DNA of 64,000 nt from Straminergon stramineum (Eukaryota; Streptophyta; Bryopsida; Hypnales; Calliergonaceae), in contig OY987265.1 in the NCBI GenBank assembly GCA_963920665.1, forward strand, positions 40,491,001-40,555,000. Direction: 5' to 3'. Under the pieces are notes generated by a model. The model saw nothing but the letters and a program-made list of their open reading frames with translations. It was not told the origin of the DNA and made no database searches. The position numbers and the translations under genes are program-made. Within the stretch, counting starts at the first letter, position 1. Each line of letters begins with the position of its first letter. Positions 1 to 9,649 of the stretch are shown piece by piece.

Positions 1-310
1 ATTAATCGATGGCGAACTGAACGGCAGCTTTGGACATACTTTTGAGACTCAAGTTCTTGACCCACAAAGTTAATAATACTCTGTAATAAGTCTATACAGG
101 ACCTCTGGATCCCAAGTACACATCCATGGAACTTTGCGCAGAGATCGAGTCTGCAGAATTGTATTCTGTTCATAACAGGAACACAGCTTCATTTGCATAA
201 AAAGAACGAAACATGAATTCAAAGGAAAGAACTGCATAAACCCAGAATGCTCGGCTATCATGCTTAAATTTGAGAGCTGGTGGATTTGAGGAGAACTTTG
301 AGGAGAGTGA
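1..310. other. Gene-free left edge
   Basis: Moderate-GC sequence with no recognisable protein, RNA or repeat. Short open frames exist on the minus strand, but they show no family motif and run across the boundary of the mobile element that begins at 311. It may be the far 3' flank of the galactosyltransferase gene or the edge of another gene outside the window. Confidence 0.4.
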
Positions 311-677
311 GAGCATCCAACCATTTGTCCTTCAAATGGCTGCCTGGAGGGCCAATTTGAAGGTCCGACAGGTTTTGGCAAGAATGAGATCCCCTACCTC
401 TCCATAACAAGCACGCCACAACCATAGGCCCACTCAAATCCAATGGGCTCTTTGGCCAACCTTTCAAAAGGAAGAAGCAAGGCAAAATACTGTCATGATT
501 GTATGTCCACTTTTTTTTACTGTAGAATTGGCCCTCTTGCCTTTGTCCGTCTCCCTTTTGTGGAATGAGGTGTCCCAACCTTGAACTGCACCACCACAAG
601 GGTTCTGTGGTGCTGTTTAAAGGGCCACTTTTAGTTGGTTTGTAGGGCCAAAATTTAACGGACCACAGGAGATGCTC
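311..677. mobile_element. Putative small non-autonomous DNA transposon (MITE), TGA target duplication
   Basis: The left end reads GAGCATCCAACC and the right end, reverse-complemented, reads GAGCATCTCCTG, so seven terminal bases are shared. TGA sits immediately outside both ends (308-310 and 678-680), as expected for a 3-bp target duplication. The subterminal parts also resemble each other in opposite orientation (GGCCAATTTGAAGGTCC on the left, GGTCCGTTAAATTTTGGCC on the reversed right). The element is 367 bp with no transposase. The inverted ends are short, so a chance match is possible. Open frames across it are not counted as genes. Confidence 0.42.
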
Positions 678-725
678 TGACCAGTGTGCTCGAAGACACA
701 TGAGACCTCCTACAGAAACCATCTA

Positions 726-1044
726 CACTAAATAGTGAAATTAGGTTGCCCCATACTATATAAATACTTAATATTACATTACAAAAATACACTAGTTTTG
801 AATTAGATATTGCTGTAATTGGAATTCATGAACCTTCATTTGTACAAATGGAAATATATGTAGAAATTTTTGTTGACTTTGATGGCTTGTAAAGTACCTT
901 TTGGGGGGTAAGTCAATCTAATTGTTTCATTTGTACAAATGGAAATATATGTAGAAATTTTTGTTGACTTTGATGGCTTGTAAAGTACCTTTTGGGGGGT
1001 AAGTCAATCTAATTGTTAAGGCAACCTAATTTCACTATTTAGTG
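726..1044. mobile_element. MITE with 25-bp perfect terminal inverted repeats and TA target duplication
   Basis: The left end (726-750) begins CACTAAATAGTGAAATTAGG and is the exact reverse complement of the right end (1020-1044). TA lies directly outside on each side (724-725 and 1045-1046), which fits a 2-bp TA duplication as made by Tc1/mariner-type transposases. The 319-bp body has no coding capacity. Although the end starts CACTA, the 3-bp flanks differ (CTA and TAC), which argues against the CACTA superfamily. The perfect ends suggest fairly recent insertion into the 3' flank of the galactosyltransferase gene. Confidence 0.8.
835..1016. repeat. 91-bp tandem duplication inside the MITE
   Basis: Two adjacent copies of a 91-bp unit, 835-925 and 926-1016, appear identical by eye. 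Each begins with TT followed by the 14-base palindrome CATTTGTACAAATG and ends in CAATCTAATTG. The duplication lies wholly between the element's inverted ends, so it arose within the transposon and doubled most of its interior. Confidence 0.85.
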
Positions 1045-1046
1045 TA

Positions 1047-2076
1047 CTGAACTGAGGATGGCAAGAGGAAGGAACTACTGGCCAGCAAACTGTACAAGGA
1101 ATATCCCTCCCCGAATGCCTGGAAAAGCAATCGGTGCATGTCAGGCTGCCACATAGGGTCGTGACTCACAGATGGAAAAATTATTCCTCACTGACCCTCA
1201 AATAGGAAGAAATCACGGTTAGTAAGCTCAAAATTATTAAGAATTGGCAGGGAAATCACATAACCTGCAAAATAAAACAGCGAAGCACAAATAAATAAGT
1301 CAACGTCTTTCGTCAAAGAGCGATCAAACAGCCCCTCAGTTGTACCAACTGCAGTGATATTACGTACAAAAGTGATACCATGATATCTTGTATTCCTTCT
1401 TCGCATCCACCAGACTAATAAGGAACGACTACCCATTACGCAAAGGGCACAACATCATCAAGAGATCCGGAGCATTGGCCACAATGTACAATTGAGAAAA
1501 ATCAATCAACTAGGAATTACAAATGGTGCACAGGCTTCCTCCGCTGTGGGCACGCAGGGGAGTATGCAAAGGAGGACCGGGCCGCATCCAGTTTAACGTG
1601 GATCTTCGCCAGGCCGACTCGATTCTACGGACCGATCGATGACCCGACTGAGAGGCCCAGACAAAAATTCCTGAAACGGCTTGAATCAATCAGAAGCCAC
1701 ATTGGTACTACTCGGCCCGACTACAGGGAGGTCATACTATCCACAGTCCAGCTACCTTACGAATAAATGAGACACTTGGGCAACAGACAAACTAGTACCG
1801 GTACATCGCTAGAAAGGGCTTCTCGTCATTACACTCTCCGCACAATGGGTGCTTGGGTTCCTCTCCCACGCCACAAAAAGCGTGGAACGTCACGCTCAGC
1901 TGCAATGCAAGCCTTCGCGTCTCTCTCTAACAAATCTCTCTCTCAGTGATTGACATACTTGTTATTGACATACTTACCGGCCCTCTCTACCTAACCAGAA
2001 GTCAAGTGAAGAAGGGGCCTCCACAGGAAGCAGGATGATCCCCACCTAGCAGACAGGCGAGCAGGTGCGCAGTCGG
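1047..2076. other. 3' flank of the galactosyltransferase gene
   Basis: Moderate-GC sequence downstream of the minus-strand gene that stops at 2077, presumably holding its 3' untranslated region. I found no AATAAA on the minus strand close to the stop, so the poly(A) site is not placed. A 15-base phrase, TTGACATACTTGTTA followed shortly by TTGACATACTTACC, repeats near 1950-1980. No second gene is recognisable; the short plus-strand frame at 1767-1949 has no family features. Confidence 0.5.
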
Positions 2077-3273
2077 TTACGAGAAATCGGAATTCCACAC
2101 GGCGTCGTCGCCTTCCCCGCAGCGCTGGTGCACGTCCTTGAGCCTCTCCACGGACTTGCAGATGCCGCTGCACGTCCAGTCGAACGAAGCCACGCACACG
2201 TTGCCCGCCTGCGCCTTCCACTCGCAGTCGGGCGGAGTGCCGCAGCACATGCTGCGGTCGTCGATGTGGTCCACGTCCAGACCGATGATCCACGCGCCCA
2301 GCGACACGTCCTCGTTCGCGTACCGGTGCAGCAGCGCCTGGTTCGCCGCGATGTAGCGCGCCAGGTCCTTGGAAATCGCGTAAATCTGCCCCGTCGCGTG
2401 CCGAAAATACTTGTTGCCCTCCTCGCCGAACTTCCAGTACTCGGGCTCATGGTACTTCACGCCCTTCTGCGCCAGCACGGGGCCCGACTTCATGCACCCG
2501 ATGTACACGCGCGGCTTCGTGCGGTGCCGCGCCAGGGTCGCGCCCAGCATGGCCACGTTCACGTGCACGTCGTCGTCCACCTTCACGTAAAACTCCGCGT
2601 CCCACTTCTGCACCGCCGTGGCGAAGTAGATCTTCGTCTTCATCGACAGCTCGTGGTAGCCCTCCACGTGGTTCAGGCGCAGGAAGTCCTGGTGCTGCGC
2701 GGCCTCCGCCTCGATGGCGCGGTCCAGGATCCCGCCCGGCGTCGCGCTGTGCCCGATCACGAAGCGCATCACGACGCCCTTCTCCTCCTCGAGCTTGCGC
2801 AGCTTCTCGCCCTGCAGCATCCACGTCTCGCGCACGGAATCGCGCCGCTTGCGACTGCTGAAGGCCGTGTTGATGCCGATCACCACGAACGCCTTCTTCC
2901 GCCCCTCGCTGGGCGCTCCGGCCAGCCCAACCCCCCCGGACTCGCGCATCGTCACCGCCCGCGAATTCCCGCCCGTGGCCTTCTGCGCGCGGGCAGACGC
3001 GAGCTCATCTTCCAGCGACGCTATCGTCTTGTCCAGCGTCTGGATCACTTGGTGCGTCCGTGACACTTCGTCCACAATTTCCGTCTTGTCGTTGCTCGAC
3101 CTAGGCTGGGGATCGCACTCTGTTCGCACATCGTCGCTGAACTCCGGCCCACTCCACATGCGATTCGTGAACAGCAAGCCCACGCAGAAACTGGCCACGC
3201 ACAGCACCAGCACGCCCTTCCATGTGATGCCACTACTACTCCCTACTCCTCCTGTCTTCCCCCTCATCCGCAT
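2077..3273 (-). CDS. Beta-1,3-galactosyltransferase-like protein (GT31, DUF4094 + Galactosyl_T), 398 aa
   Basis: Type II Golgi membrane glycosyltransferase expected to add beta-1,3-galactose from UDP-Gal, in plants mainly onto arabinogalactan-protein glycans. Seen: a short basic N-terminus; one membrane anchor at residues ~18-35, followed by TNRMW as in plant DUF4094 members; a heptad-like stem at ~65-95; a catalytic domain at ~126-335 with the metal-binding DDD at 233-235 (in [10 protein letters not shown]) and the conserved EDVSLGAW at 321-328; and a Cys-rich tail (C343, C344, C350, C360, C368, C372, C385) with [15 protein letters not shown], typical of the Arabidopsis At1g77810 group. Length is normal for the family. 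The start is ATG 3273 because the longer open frame begins with GTG after an in-frame TGA; ATG 3267 is an alternative. The coding region is uninterrupted, whereas angiosperm homologues have several introns. It is far more GC-rich than its surroundings. Family assignment is firm; acceptor and member identity are inferred. Confidence 0.95.
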   Translation of the reverse strand: MRMRGKTGGVGSSSGITWKGVLVLCVASFCVGLLFTNRMWSGPEFSDDVRTECDPQPRSSNDKTEIVDEVSRTHQVIQTLDKTIASLEDELASARAQKATGGNSRAVTMRESGGVGLAGAPSEGRKKAFVVIGINTAFSSRKRRDSVRETWMLQGEKLRKLEEEKGVVMRFVIGHSATPGGILDRAIEAEAAQHQDFLRLNHVEGYHELSMKTKIYFATAVQKWDAEFYVKVDDDVHVNVAMLGATLARHRTKPRVYIGCMKSGPVLAQKGVKYHEPEYWKFGEEGNKYFRHATGQIYAISKDLARYIAANQALLHRYANEDVSLGAWIIGLDVDHIDDRSMCCGTPPDCEWKAQAGNVCVASFDWTCSGICKSVERLKDVHQRCGEGDDAVWNSDFS

Positions 3274-3652
3274 CGCGGCCTCGCACCAAGTCACCAATCT
3301 CTGCAACCAAGAACGCACTCAAATTTCGCCGGTGTGCCCCGGCTGCTCCCGTCCACTCAATCACATGACTTCGTTCCAGCCCTAGCTTGGTCCCTGCCTC
3401 CCCTCACTGAATCGCACAGCCACTCCATCAAGCTTGAAAGCCCAGTTCCTGTGCGAGGAAGATCAAAACTAGGGTTATCTGGGGAAAATCTGCAGCCAGC
3501 GACGAGAGCAGAGGATGATCCCAACACCTAATTCCTAAACGCTTAAACCTAACTGCCAGATGCGAGCGGTCCTTAAGAAAAAGATGACGAGAGAGAGAGA
3601 GAGGACTTGAGGTTACCTGATCCATGGGTGCAATGCGTAACGGATCCCGCAT
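3274..3652 (-). promoter_or_regulatory. Leader of the galactosyltransferase gene with a probable intron
   Basis: On the minus strand a consensus donor, CAG|GTAACC, has its intron side starting at 3616. Two acceptors follow: CGCACAG ending at 3449 (168-nt intron) and TTGCAG ending at 3301 (316-nt intron). An ATG at 3652 opens 12 codons that end exactly at the donor. Splicing to 3301 joins them in frame to nine codons and then the ATG at 3273, giving a 419-aa protein with 21 extra N-terminal residues. Splicing to 3449 would instead leave an 18-codon upstream reading frame that stops. Splicing is predicted only from consensus sites. Confidence 0.5.
3589..3603 (-). repeat. CT/GA microsatellite in the leader intron
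   Basis: About seven GA repeats on the plus strand (CT on the gene strand) lie just inside the predicted donor of the leader intron. CT-rich tracts are common in plant 5' leaders and can affect expression; no effect is shown here. Confidence 0.8.
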
Positions 3653-4573
3653 GGGACTGACCCAGTGCTTTCAAAGCCACGGCGGAGGAATAAACTTCCA
3701 CTCAAGGCTCACTACTGGGAAGCGCGAAGGATGTCCGTCACCACCATAATGAATCTTCGCGGAATACTTTCGAAAACAGGGAATAGAATACGAAATCTGT
3801 GATGCGAAGCTCCGCTTTGACTGACACGTCCCGTCATGAGCAAACCGAACCGAACCTTCAGGGAAAAAGTGCGCAAACACCCACTGTTCTCGCTAGTTCC
3901 ACCGGCGTTGACGACCAACATCAAGCCGACCCACGAATCAAGGAACCGAACAATTCAAACATCACCAGAAGTCGCGCACCATTCCGTCCGTCACAAATTT
4001 CCTGGAACTTAGAGTGAGAGTGCACATAGTAACCAACCCCAAACTGAGCAAAATCTCATCAATCACGCGGAAATGGAGCGTTCAGTCACGCTCCTGGACC
4101 AGAAGCTGGTTCGATTGTTGTGTCACGGCAGATCGGGAGGAAGGCCTGACAACTCTCTCCAATGGTAGGCAACCCACTTGCGCTTCCTCTGTCTCCATCT
4201 CTGGTTGGCTTCACAATCAATGATGGCTTCACTTATCACGACCAATGAGTTTCGTCACCACCTTGCATTGATACAAAAAACAACAGAACTGGGTGTCTTC
4301 CAAGCCTGGCTGGCTTCGGCTCACGCGCGGGTTGCTCCGCCTCTCGCCGCAATGACCCGACCTGTGCGTCGCTGCACCCACCGCGGCCTCGACAACAGGG
4401 TGATGAAATAAGTGCGAGATGGACCGCGGTCATAGACTCCGTTCTTGTAGTGCCCTGTCCCCACATGTATCGCTCCTCGACCGACGACGACAGCGACATT
4501 GCAGTCACTTTGCAGGCAACTAAAGTTGATAGTGCTGGAGTTTGATCATAGCATTACATATATATGTACTATG
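3653..4573. other. Presumed promoter region of the galactosyltransferase gene
   Basis: Moderate-GC sequence upstream of the minus-strand gene. I saw no clear TATA box on the gene strand and no other gene. The open frames on both strands are short and lack family motifs. Base composition drops sharply to AT-rich from about 4540, which marks the end of the genic island. Confidence 0.4.
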
Positions 4574-5450
4574 CAATTGGGTACAATAATCTTACAAACT
4601 GCCTATTTGAGCCATTCAAATTTTTTTGTACAATGTGGAGTACAATTGGTATATTTTTTGTATTCGTAATTATCATTGCATTGTTACACAATCCCAAATG
4701 AATCAAGCATACCAAATTTCACTTGAAAATAAACAAAACTCTAGTTTTTGTTGAATTTTTAAAGTCAATTTTCATGGTTTTACATGATATTTCATTGATG
4801 ATCATTGGTCATGAATTTTTTTAATTTGATTGTGGATATATGTAGGAAACATCTAGACACACATCTTCCCTATAGCTATCATCTCCAAAAAAATTTCGCC
4901 TTTCCTTCTATAGAGATTTCAATGTTGGGGTGACAATGCCCAAATTTTGTAAAATTGATATCTCTTTATTATAATTAGATTTTTCTATTTGCCCCTCACA
5001 TGGTAACTAATTTCATACATTCATGGTGGTATAATTACTTTGCCAAAATCCAGTCAATTGATGTAAAGATATCTATCTTACAAAATTTGGTCCTACGACA
5101 CTTCATATTGAAATCTCTACAAAAGGAATTGTGAAACTTTTTTGGAGATGCTCGTTGAAAGTAAGATGTGCATATGGACTGTCCCTTGTATATCTATGCA
5201 ATGGAATTAAAAAGATTCATCAACAATGGTTTTCAATAACATATTATGTTAAATCATAAAATTTGACTTGAAAAATTCACCAATAATAGAATCTTGCTTT
5301 TATGAACCAAAACTTTGGTGTGTTTGATTGGGATTGCGTGAGAATTGAGTATTAATTATTCAAGGTGAAAAATTCCAATTCTTTTCTATACTATGCTAAA
5401 ATCTTTGAATGGCAAAAATAGGTAGTTTGTAAGATTATTGTACCCGATTG
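4574..5450. mobile_element. Long foldback (inverted-repeat) element
   Basis: The ends (4574-4620 and 5404-5450) are inverted copies about 47 bp long, sharing GGGTACAATAATCTTACAAA and GCCATTCAAA with few mismatches. Further inside, 4881-4985 and 5050-5155 are also imperfect inverted copies (CATCTCCAAAAAA, AGAGATTTCAAT, CAAATTTTGTAA). Most of the 877 bp could therefore fold on itself. No coding capacity and no obvious target duplication were found, so the superfamily is open; long arms suit foldback or Mutator-like non-autonomous elements. Confidence 0.65.
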
Positions 5451-6680
5451 TATATACAATCATAGGAAATCTTGCCATGGTCAAGGTTTTCATCATGAAT
5501 GTCAAATGAAATAATTGGATGATATTTCTCCATGATGAAAACATCACAAATTTTGTGACAAGAGTTGTGACATTGCATATTTTTAGTGTCATATAGAATA
5601 TAGTGTCACATAGATTACTTTACAAGTGGCATTATTTATAAATAACTTTTCATCCAAATCATCCAAATGTCATGGAAATTTATTTCTTTGGTATGGTTAT
5701 CTTAGTTTGCAATATAGGTGATTAAGTATTAATCAAATCTAATTATGATACTTGACAATCATGAAACTTGGCATTTATCCTACATCTAAGTTAGTCTTGT
5801 AAATAATTAAGCAAACTGATGTGAAGCATGTCAAAAAATTTATAAATATGCAGATCACTATCCACTCAAAAGACAAGCTCCACTTCCTGCTCAATTAATT
5901 AGCCCCCCCCCCCTCCCCCAAAAAATTAGTAGCCATTGATCATTTTTGAAAAAAAAATAAAAGCACCCCCTTCCTTGTCGTTGATCCTGATACGAATATT
6001 ATGATACCACACATATATCATATGGATATGGATACAAAAAACGGGTATGGAAAACAAATACGAAAAATGGATATGGATCATCCCATATCGATTGTCAAAC
6101 GACTTTGTTTTCAAAAATACAAGAGTGAGGGGGAATATTGGGTTTTGAAAAATAATTTGATTGCCTCAACATGCCTTCCTCACTATCCACTCAAAAGAAA
6201 GCCTCACAACCTCACTATACCTATAAAATTATTTTGACTTACAAGTGGTGAAACTGACCTGGAAGTAGGATAGATCAATGATACTAAATGTAGATTTATT
6301 ATCACAACTTATATTATTTTTTTGAGAAATTACAAAAATAGCAATCACATGTAATTTGATGAAGAATTGTATTTGTAATTTCTTATCAACTTTATTCAAC
6401 ATTTTTTAATCAAAATTTATATTCTTCATCCACATGTTAAATAGAAATGGAATTTTTGATGAAAAATGGCTTCTCTTATTTGGAGAAAAAGAAAGATTTA
6501 TTTCAAAATTGTTGCAATTTGGCACCATGGTTCCAAAATAAAAGGATTGCACATCAAATTTTATTCTTAGAATTTTCTATAAGAGCAATGATGAGGAAGC
6601 ACTGTAGATTAGTGTACTATGGATCAAGAAAAATTCCTAAAAAATATTCCAAAATAAAAATGGAATTTTGAAACTATTAA
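5451..6680. other. AT-rich stretch without genes
   Basis: No gene is recognisable. It contains a poly-C tract (about 5904-5918) and a GATATGGATA-rich low-complexity patch at 6010-6090. The phrase CACTATCCACTCAAAAGA occurs twice (near 5857 and 6181), suggesting a small local duplication. Confidence 0.5.
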
Positions 6681-7582
6681 TCCTTAAAGGACCAAACTAT
6701 ATTTTTAGGCAACATAGCAATTTTGGGCAACTTATTACGAATGAAATTTTTATTCTTTCTCTTTGAAATTTTCACAAAACATGGGAACAAGCTTTTTCTG
6801 TTCAAGGCCCAACCATTTTCATAATTTTTTACTACATGGTTAAGAACTTATTGCATAATATGCAATTTTTTCTAAATTGGGCAGTCTCGGGAGTTTAGAA
6901 AAAATCACTTTTTTCATAAACAAAAATTTTGAAATTGGTTTTCTAGATTTATAAATATGTGGGAAGCTTAGAATCATTCCATTTTGATTAATGACATGAA
7001 AAATTTGAGGAGTTTTAGTTTGTGGGCGGTTAGGGATTTCCTACTTTTAAATAAACTTTGAAGTCCTTTAATATTTAACTCAATTTTCAATATCTTTGGA
7101 AAAAATAAAATCATAGGATGTATATTGTTTATTACAACATTACAACCATTGGGATTGGCATTTTTCAATTCCATAACTAAATTCTGAACAATTTACTATT
7201 TTGAATCATTCTCTAGTTCTTTCTACTTATTATTTTTTCCTATATGTTGTACAGTTCCAAATTATCTAAAATTTTTTAAACATGTAGACAGCTTGTCTTG
7301 AAGAATGAATCCAAAGAAGCACCCTAACATGGACAATTTGTCATTCAAATGTGACCTTGTGAATTGCAATTGTCATGTTTTTGTAAATTCAAACACTAAT
7401 ATCTTGCAATGCACATGGTGGAAATTTTTGAAATTCATTTTCACATCTTCTCAAACTAGTGTAATGCAAGATCCTACGGTTACATGTGTCCAAAAATGGT
7501 TTTTTTCTAAAATTTGGTACTTATACTAGAAATGGTAGTTTTGGAGCATTTTTAGTGGAACATAGTCAAGGAATTTTAGGGG
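6681..7582 (+). mobile_element. TTAA-flanked non-autonomous element, family 1, copy A
   Basis: The element starts TCCTTAAAGG and ends TTTTAGGGG, with TTAA immediately outside both ends (6677-6680 and 7583-7586). It is 902 bp, matches copies at 19810-20824 and 32977-33904 along its length, and encodes nothing recognisable. TTAA target sites with inverted ends starting CCC/TCC are the hallmark of piggyBac-type transposons; the assignment rests only on ends and target site. Short open frames inside it are not genes. Confidence 0.6.
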
Positions 7583-7897
7583 TTAATAGTGATTTATCCT
7601 AGTAGTGTATATTATATTATTCAATTCATCAAAGTTACAAGATGAAATATATAATTTTAGATGATTTAAAAAAATAAAAATAAAATACTAATTTTGTGCC
7701 CTTATTAATAGGACAAGTCACTATAGAAGATAATTCTAGTTGTTAGAAATTTCAAGATTGGTTCTTACCATTGTACATTTAGAAGCAATATTTGAAATAG
7801 ATCACCATTCATATACATATATGTGTATTACTTCAAGTAGAACACATAGTTTATTAATTTTGCAATTGTTTCAAATTATTTTTTTCCTTCTATCACG

Positions 7898-8260
7898 ATG
7901 ACTACACTTGCAACTTCATGTTTTTGTTCTCATCACAAATTTGCAAGACGGGCTTACAAGTATTGTCCCATGTGTCGCACTCATCGAATGTTGTTTCAAA
8001 TAGATAGATCATTTACTAATGAACTAGAAGTAGAACCTACTATTGGGACTAGTAGGCTATGTAATCTACCAATTCCTACATATGAACAAATTTATGTTCA
8101 TCATCCAAGGAGCTTAAAAGAAGAGGGAAAATTGTATGGCAAAAAAATTCTCTTCACCTACTATTATGATGAATATCATGAGTACATGAATAATCAATTG
8201 AAGGCCAAAGCATGCGTAGGATTTTTAGATGAAAACCAAGTGGATTATAGAGAAGAATAG
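7898..8260 (+). CDS. Unknown 120-aa open frame in the left arm, probably a transposon fragment
   Basis: It starts with a real ATG and runs 120 codons to TAG. Cys and His residues are grouped at the N-terminus: CFCSHH at residues 8-13 and CPMC at 23-26, a spacing that could bind zinc. The rest is rich in Tyr and Lys, with YYYDEYHEYM near residue 90. I do not recognise the family. Its presence twice within an inverted repeat, in a transposon-rich area, argues for a mobile-element origin over a host gene. No promoter was identified. Confidence 0.35.
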   Translation: MTTLATSCFCSHHKFARRAYKYCPMCRTHRMLFQIDRSFTNELEVEPTIGTSRLCNLPIPTYEQIYVHHPRSLKEEGKLYGKKILFTYYYDEYHEYMNNQLKAKACVGFLDENQVDYREE

Positions 8261-8613
8261 AGGATTGTTTTGAAGGCGATGTGTGAAGCCAAGTCAATAG
8301 AAATGGAGTTGCTAGATTTTGAGAAGATCCAAATGCCATGGCAACCAAAAGAAAATTACAATTACTTGTTGATAAGATTTCAAAGTAAATTTTATATATG
8401 ATACACATTAATTTTAACTATTGATAAAGTTTTTCATGAACTTACTTTTATTGCTTTCTTGAGTTTGTTTTTGTTATACTTGTTCAAGTTTTCAATGTGC
8501 TGCAACAAGTAATTGTAAATTTCTTTTGGTTGCCATGGCATTTGGATCTTCTCAAAATCTAGCAACTCCATTTCTTTTGACTTGGCTTCACACATCGCCT
8601 TCAAAACAATCCT

Positions 8614-8976
8614 CTATTCTTCTCTATAACCCACTCGGTTTTCATCTAAAAATCCTACGCATGCTTTGGCCTTCAATTGATTATTCATGTACTTATGATA
8701 TTCATCATAATAGTAGGTGAAGAGAATTTTTTTGCCATACAATTTTCCCTCTTCTTTTAAGCTCCTTGGATGATGAACATAAATTTGTTCATATGTAGGA
8801 ATTGGTAGATTACATAGCCTACTAGTCCCAATAGTAGGTTCTACTTCTAGTTCGTTAGTAAATGATCTATCTATTTGAAACAACATTCGATGAGTGTGGC
8901 ACGTGGGACAATACTTGTAAGCCCGTCTTGCAAATTTGTGATGAGAACAAAAACATGAAGTTGCAAGTGTAGTCAT
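8614..8976 (-). CDS. Unknown 120-aa open frame in the right arm (inverted copy)
   Basis: The inverted twin of the frame at 7898-8260, with the same 120 residues apart from a handful of substitutions (for example CPTC for CPMC at 23-26, and DEYHKYM for DEYHEYM). An upstream in-frame ATG at 9051 could add 25 residues, but that stretch has no counterpart frame in the left arm, so I use the ATG that both share. Conservation of the frame in both arms means either recent duplication or selection before duplication. Function unknown. Confidence 0.35.
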   Translation of the reverse strand: MTTLATSCFCSHHKFARRAYKYCPTCHTHRMLFQIDRSFTNELEVEPTIGTSRLCNLPIPTYEQIYVHHPRSLKEEGKLYGKKILFTYYYDEYHKYMNNQLKAKACVGFLDENRVGYREE

Positions 8977-9063
8977 CGTGATAGAAGGAAAAAAATAATT
9001 TGAAACAACTGCAAAATTAATAAACCATGTGTTATGCTTGAAGTAATACATATATGAATGGTG

Positions 9064-9649
9064 TATATCAATTAAATATCAATGGTATCAAACCTCCTTC
9101 CTTCCTTTATATGCAAAATTTAGGAAGCATTGACCTTTTACTTTATTTGTAGACCACCTATTTTTAAAGTTAAAGTAGTACTAGGAGTGAAATTAGTAAC
9201 ATAAATAGAAAATAAAATAAAAGTATTGCTAATTTTACTTTAAGTGCATCAAAGTAAAATTTCTAATATAGTAGAGTGTATATAAATCTGGAATTCTAAT
9301 TAGAAAATCCTATTTGTAGTATTCAATTCAATATTCTAGCAAATATAATTGGATTTACTTTAAATATATTCACCATACAACTAGTGGTGAATTTCTTTAA
9401 ATGTATTTTCTTAAATCTCAAAAAAATAAAAGTAAAATAATTATAATATGTAAAATAAAATTTTAGCAGAAAAATATTCATCATTAATCCTTAAAGATTG
9501 TGAACTGTTAATTTTTGAAATTCAATAGTGTTATAATGGCATGAGCTCTAGAAAGACCTAGATTAGTCATGTGCAATTATTGATTTCATTGTTTTGGAAG
9601 AAAACGTGTTTAAAAAGCTATATATGACAAACACAAAGTTGAGGCTAAA
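9064..9649. other. AT-rich spacer between the two inverted repeats
   Basis: Very AT-rich, with no gene, RNA or repeat that I could recognise. Confidence 0.5.

Larger units (their letters stand above)
7803..9063. repeat. Large inverted repeat 1: arms of ~565 bp, spacer 131 bp
   Basis: The left arm, 7803-8371, and the right arm, 8503-9063, are inverted copies with only scattered mismatches. Both carry the same 120-codon frame, in opposite directions. The spacer 8372-8502 is unrelated AT-rich sequence. A transcript through it would form a long double-stranded hairpin, the usual source of inverted-repeat small RNAs in plants. No terminal target duplication was found, so I read it as a rearranged piece of a transposon rather than a clean element. 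Confidence 0.85.

Noticed and set aside
724..1046. CACTA superfamily assignment for the MITE at 726-1044
   Set aside because: The end starts CACTA, but the 3-bp flanks differ while TA flanks match, and the rest of the end is unlike CACTAC/GTAGAAAA termini.
2065..3063. 332-codon plus-strand frame rich in Arg, Leu, His and Val
   Set aside because: It lies antisense to the galactosyltransferase and results from GC-rich third positions leaving few stops. It has no family motif and a biased composition.
3274..3318. Fifteen extra N-terminal codons of the galactosyltransferase frame
   Set aside because: They open with GTG right after an in-frame TGA. A plant nuclear gene should start at ATG, so the start was moved to 3273 unless leader splicing supplies another.
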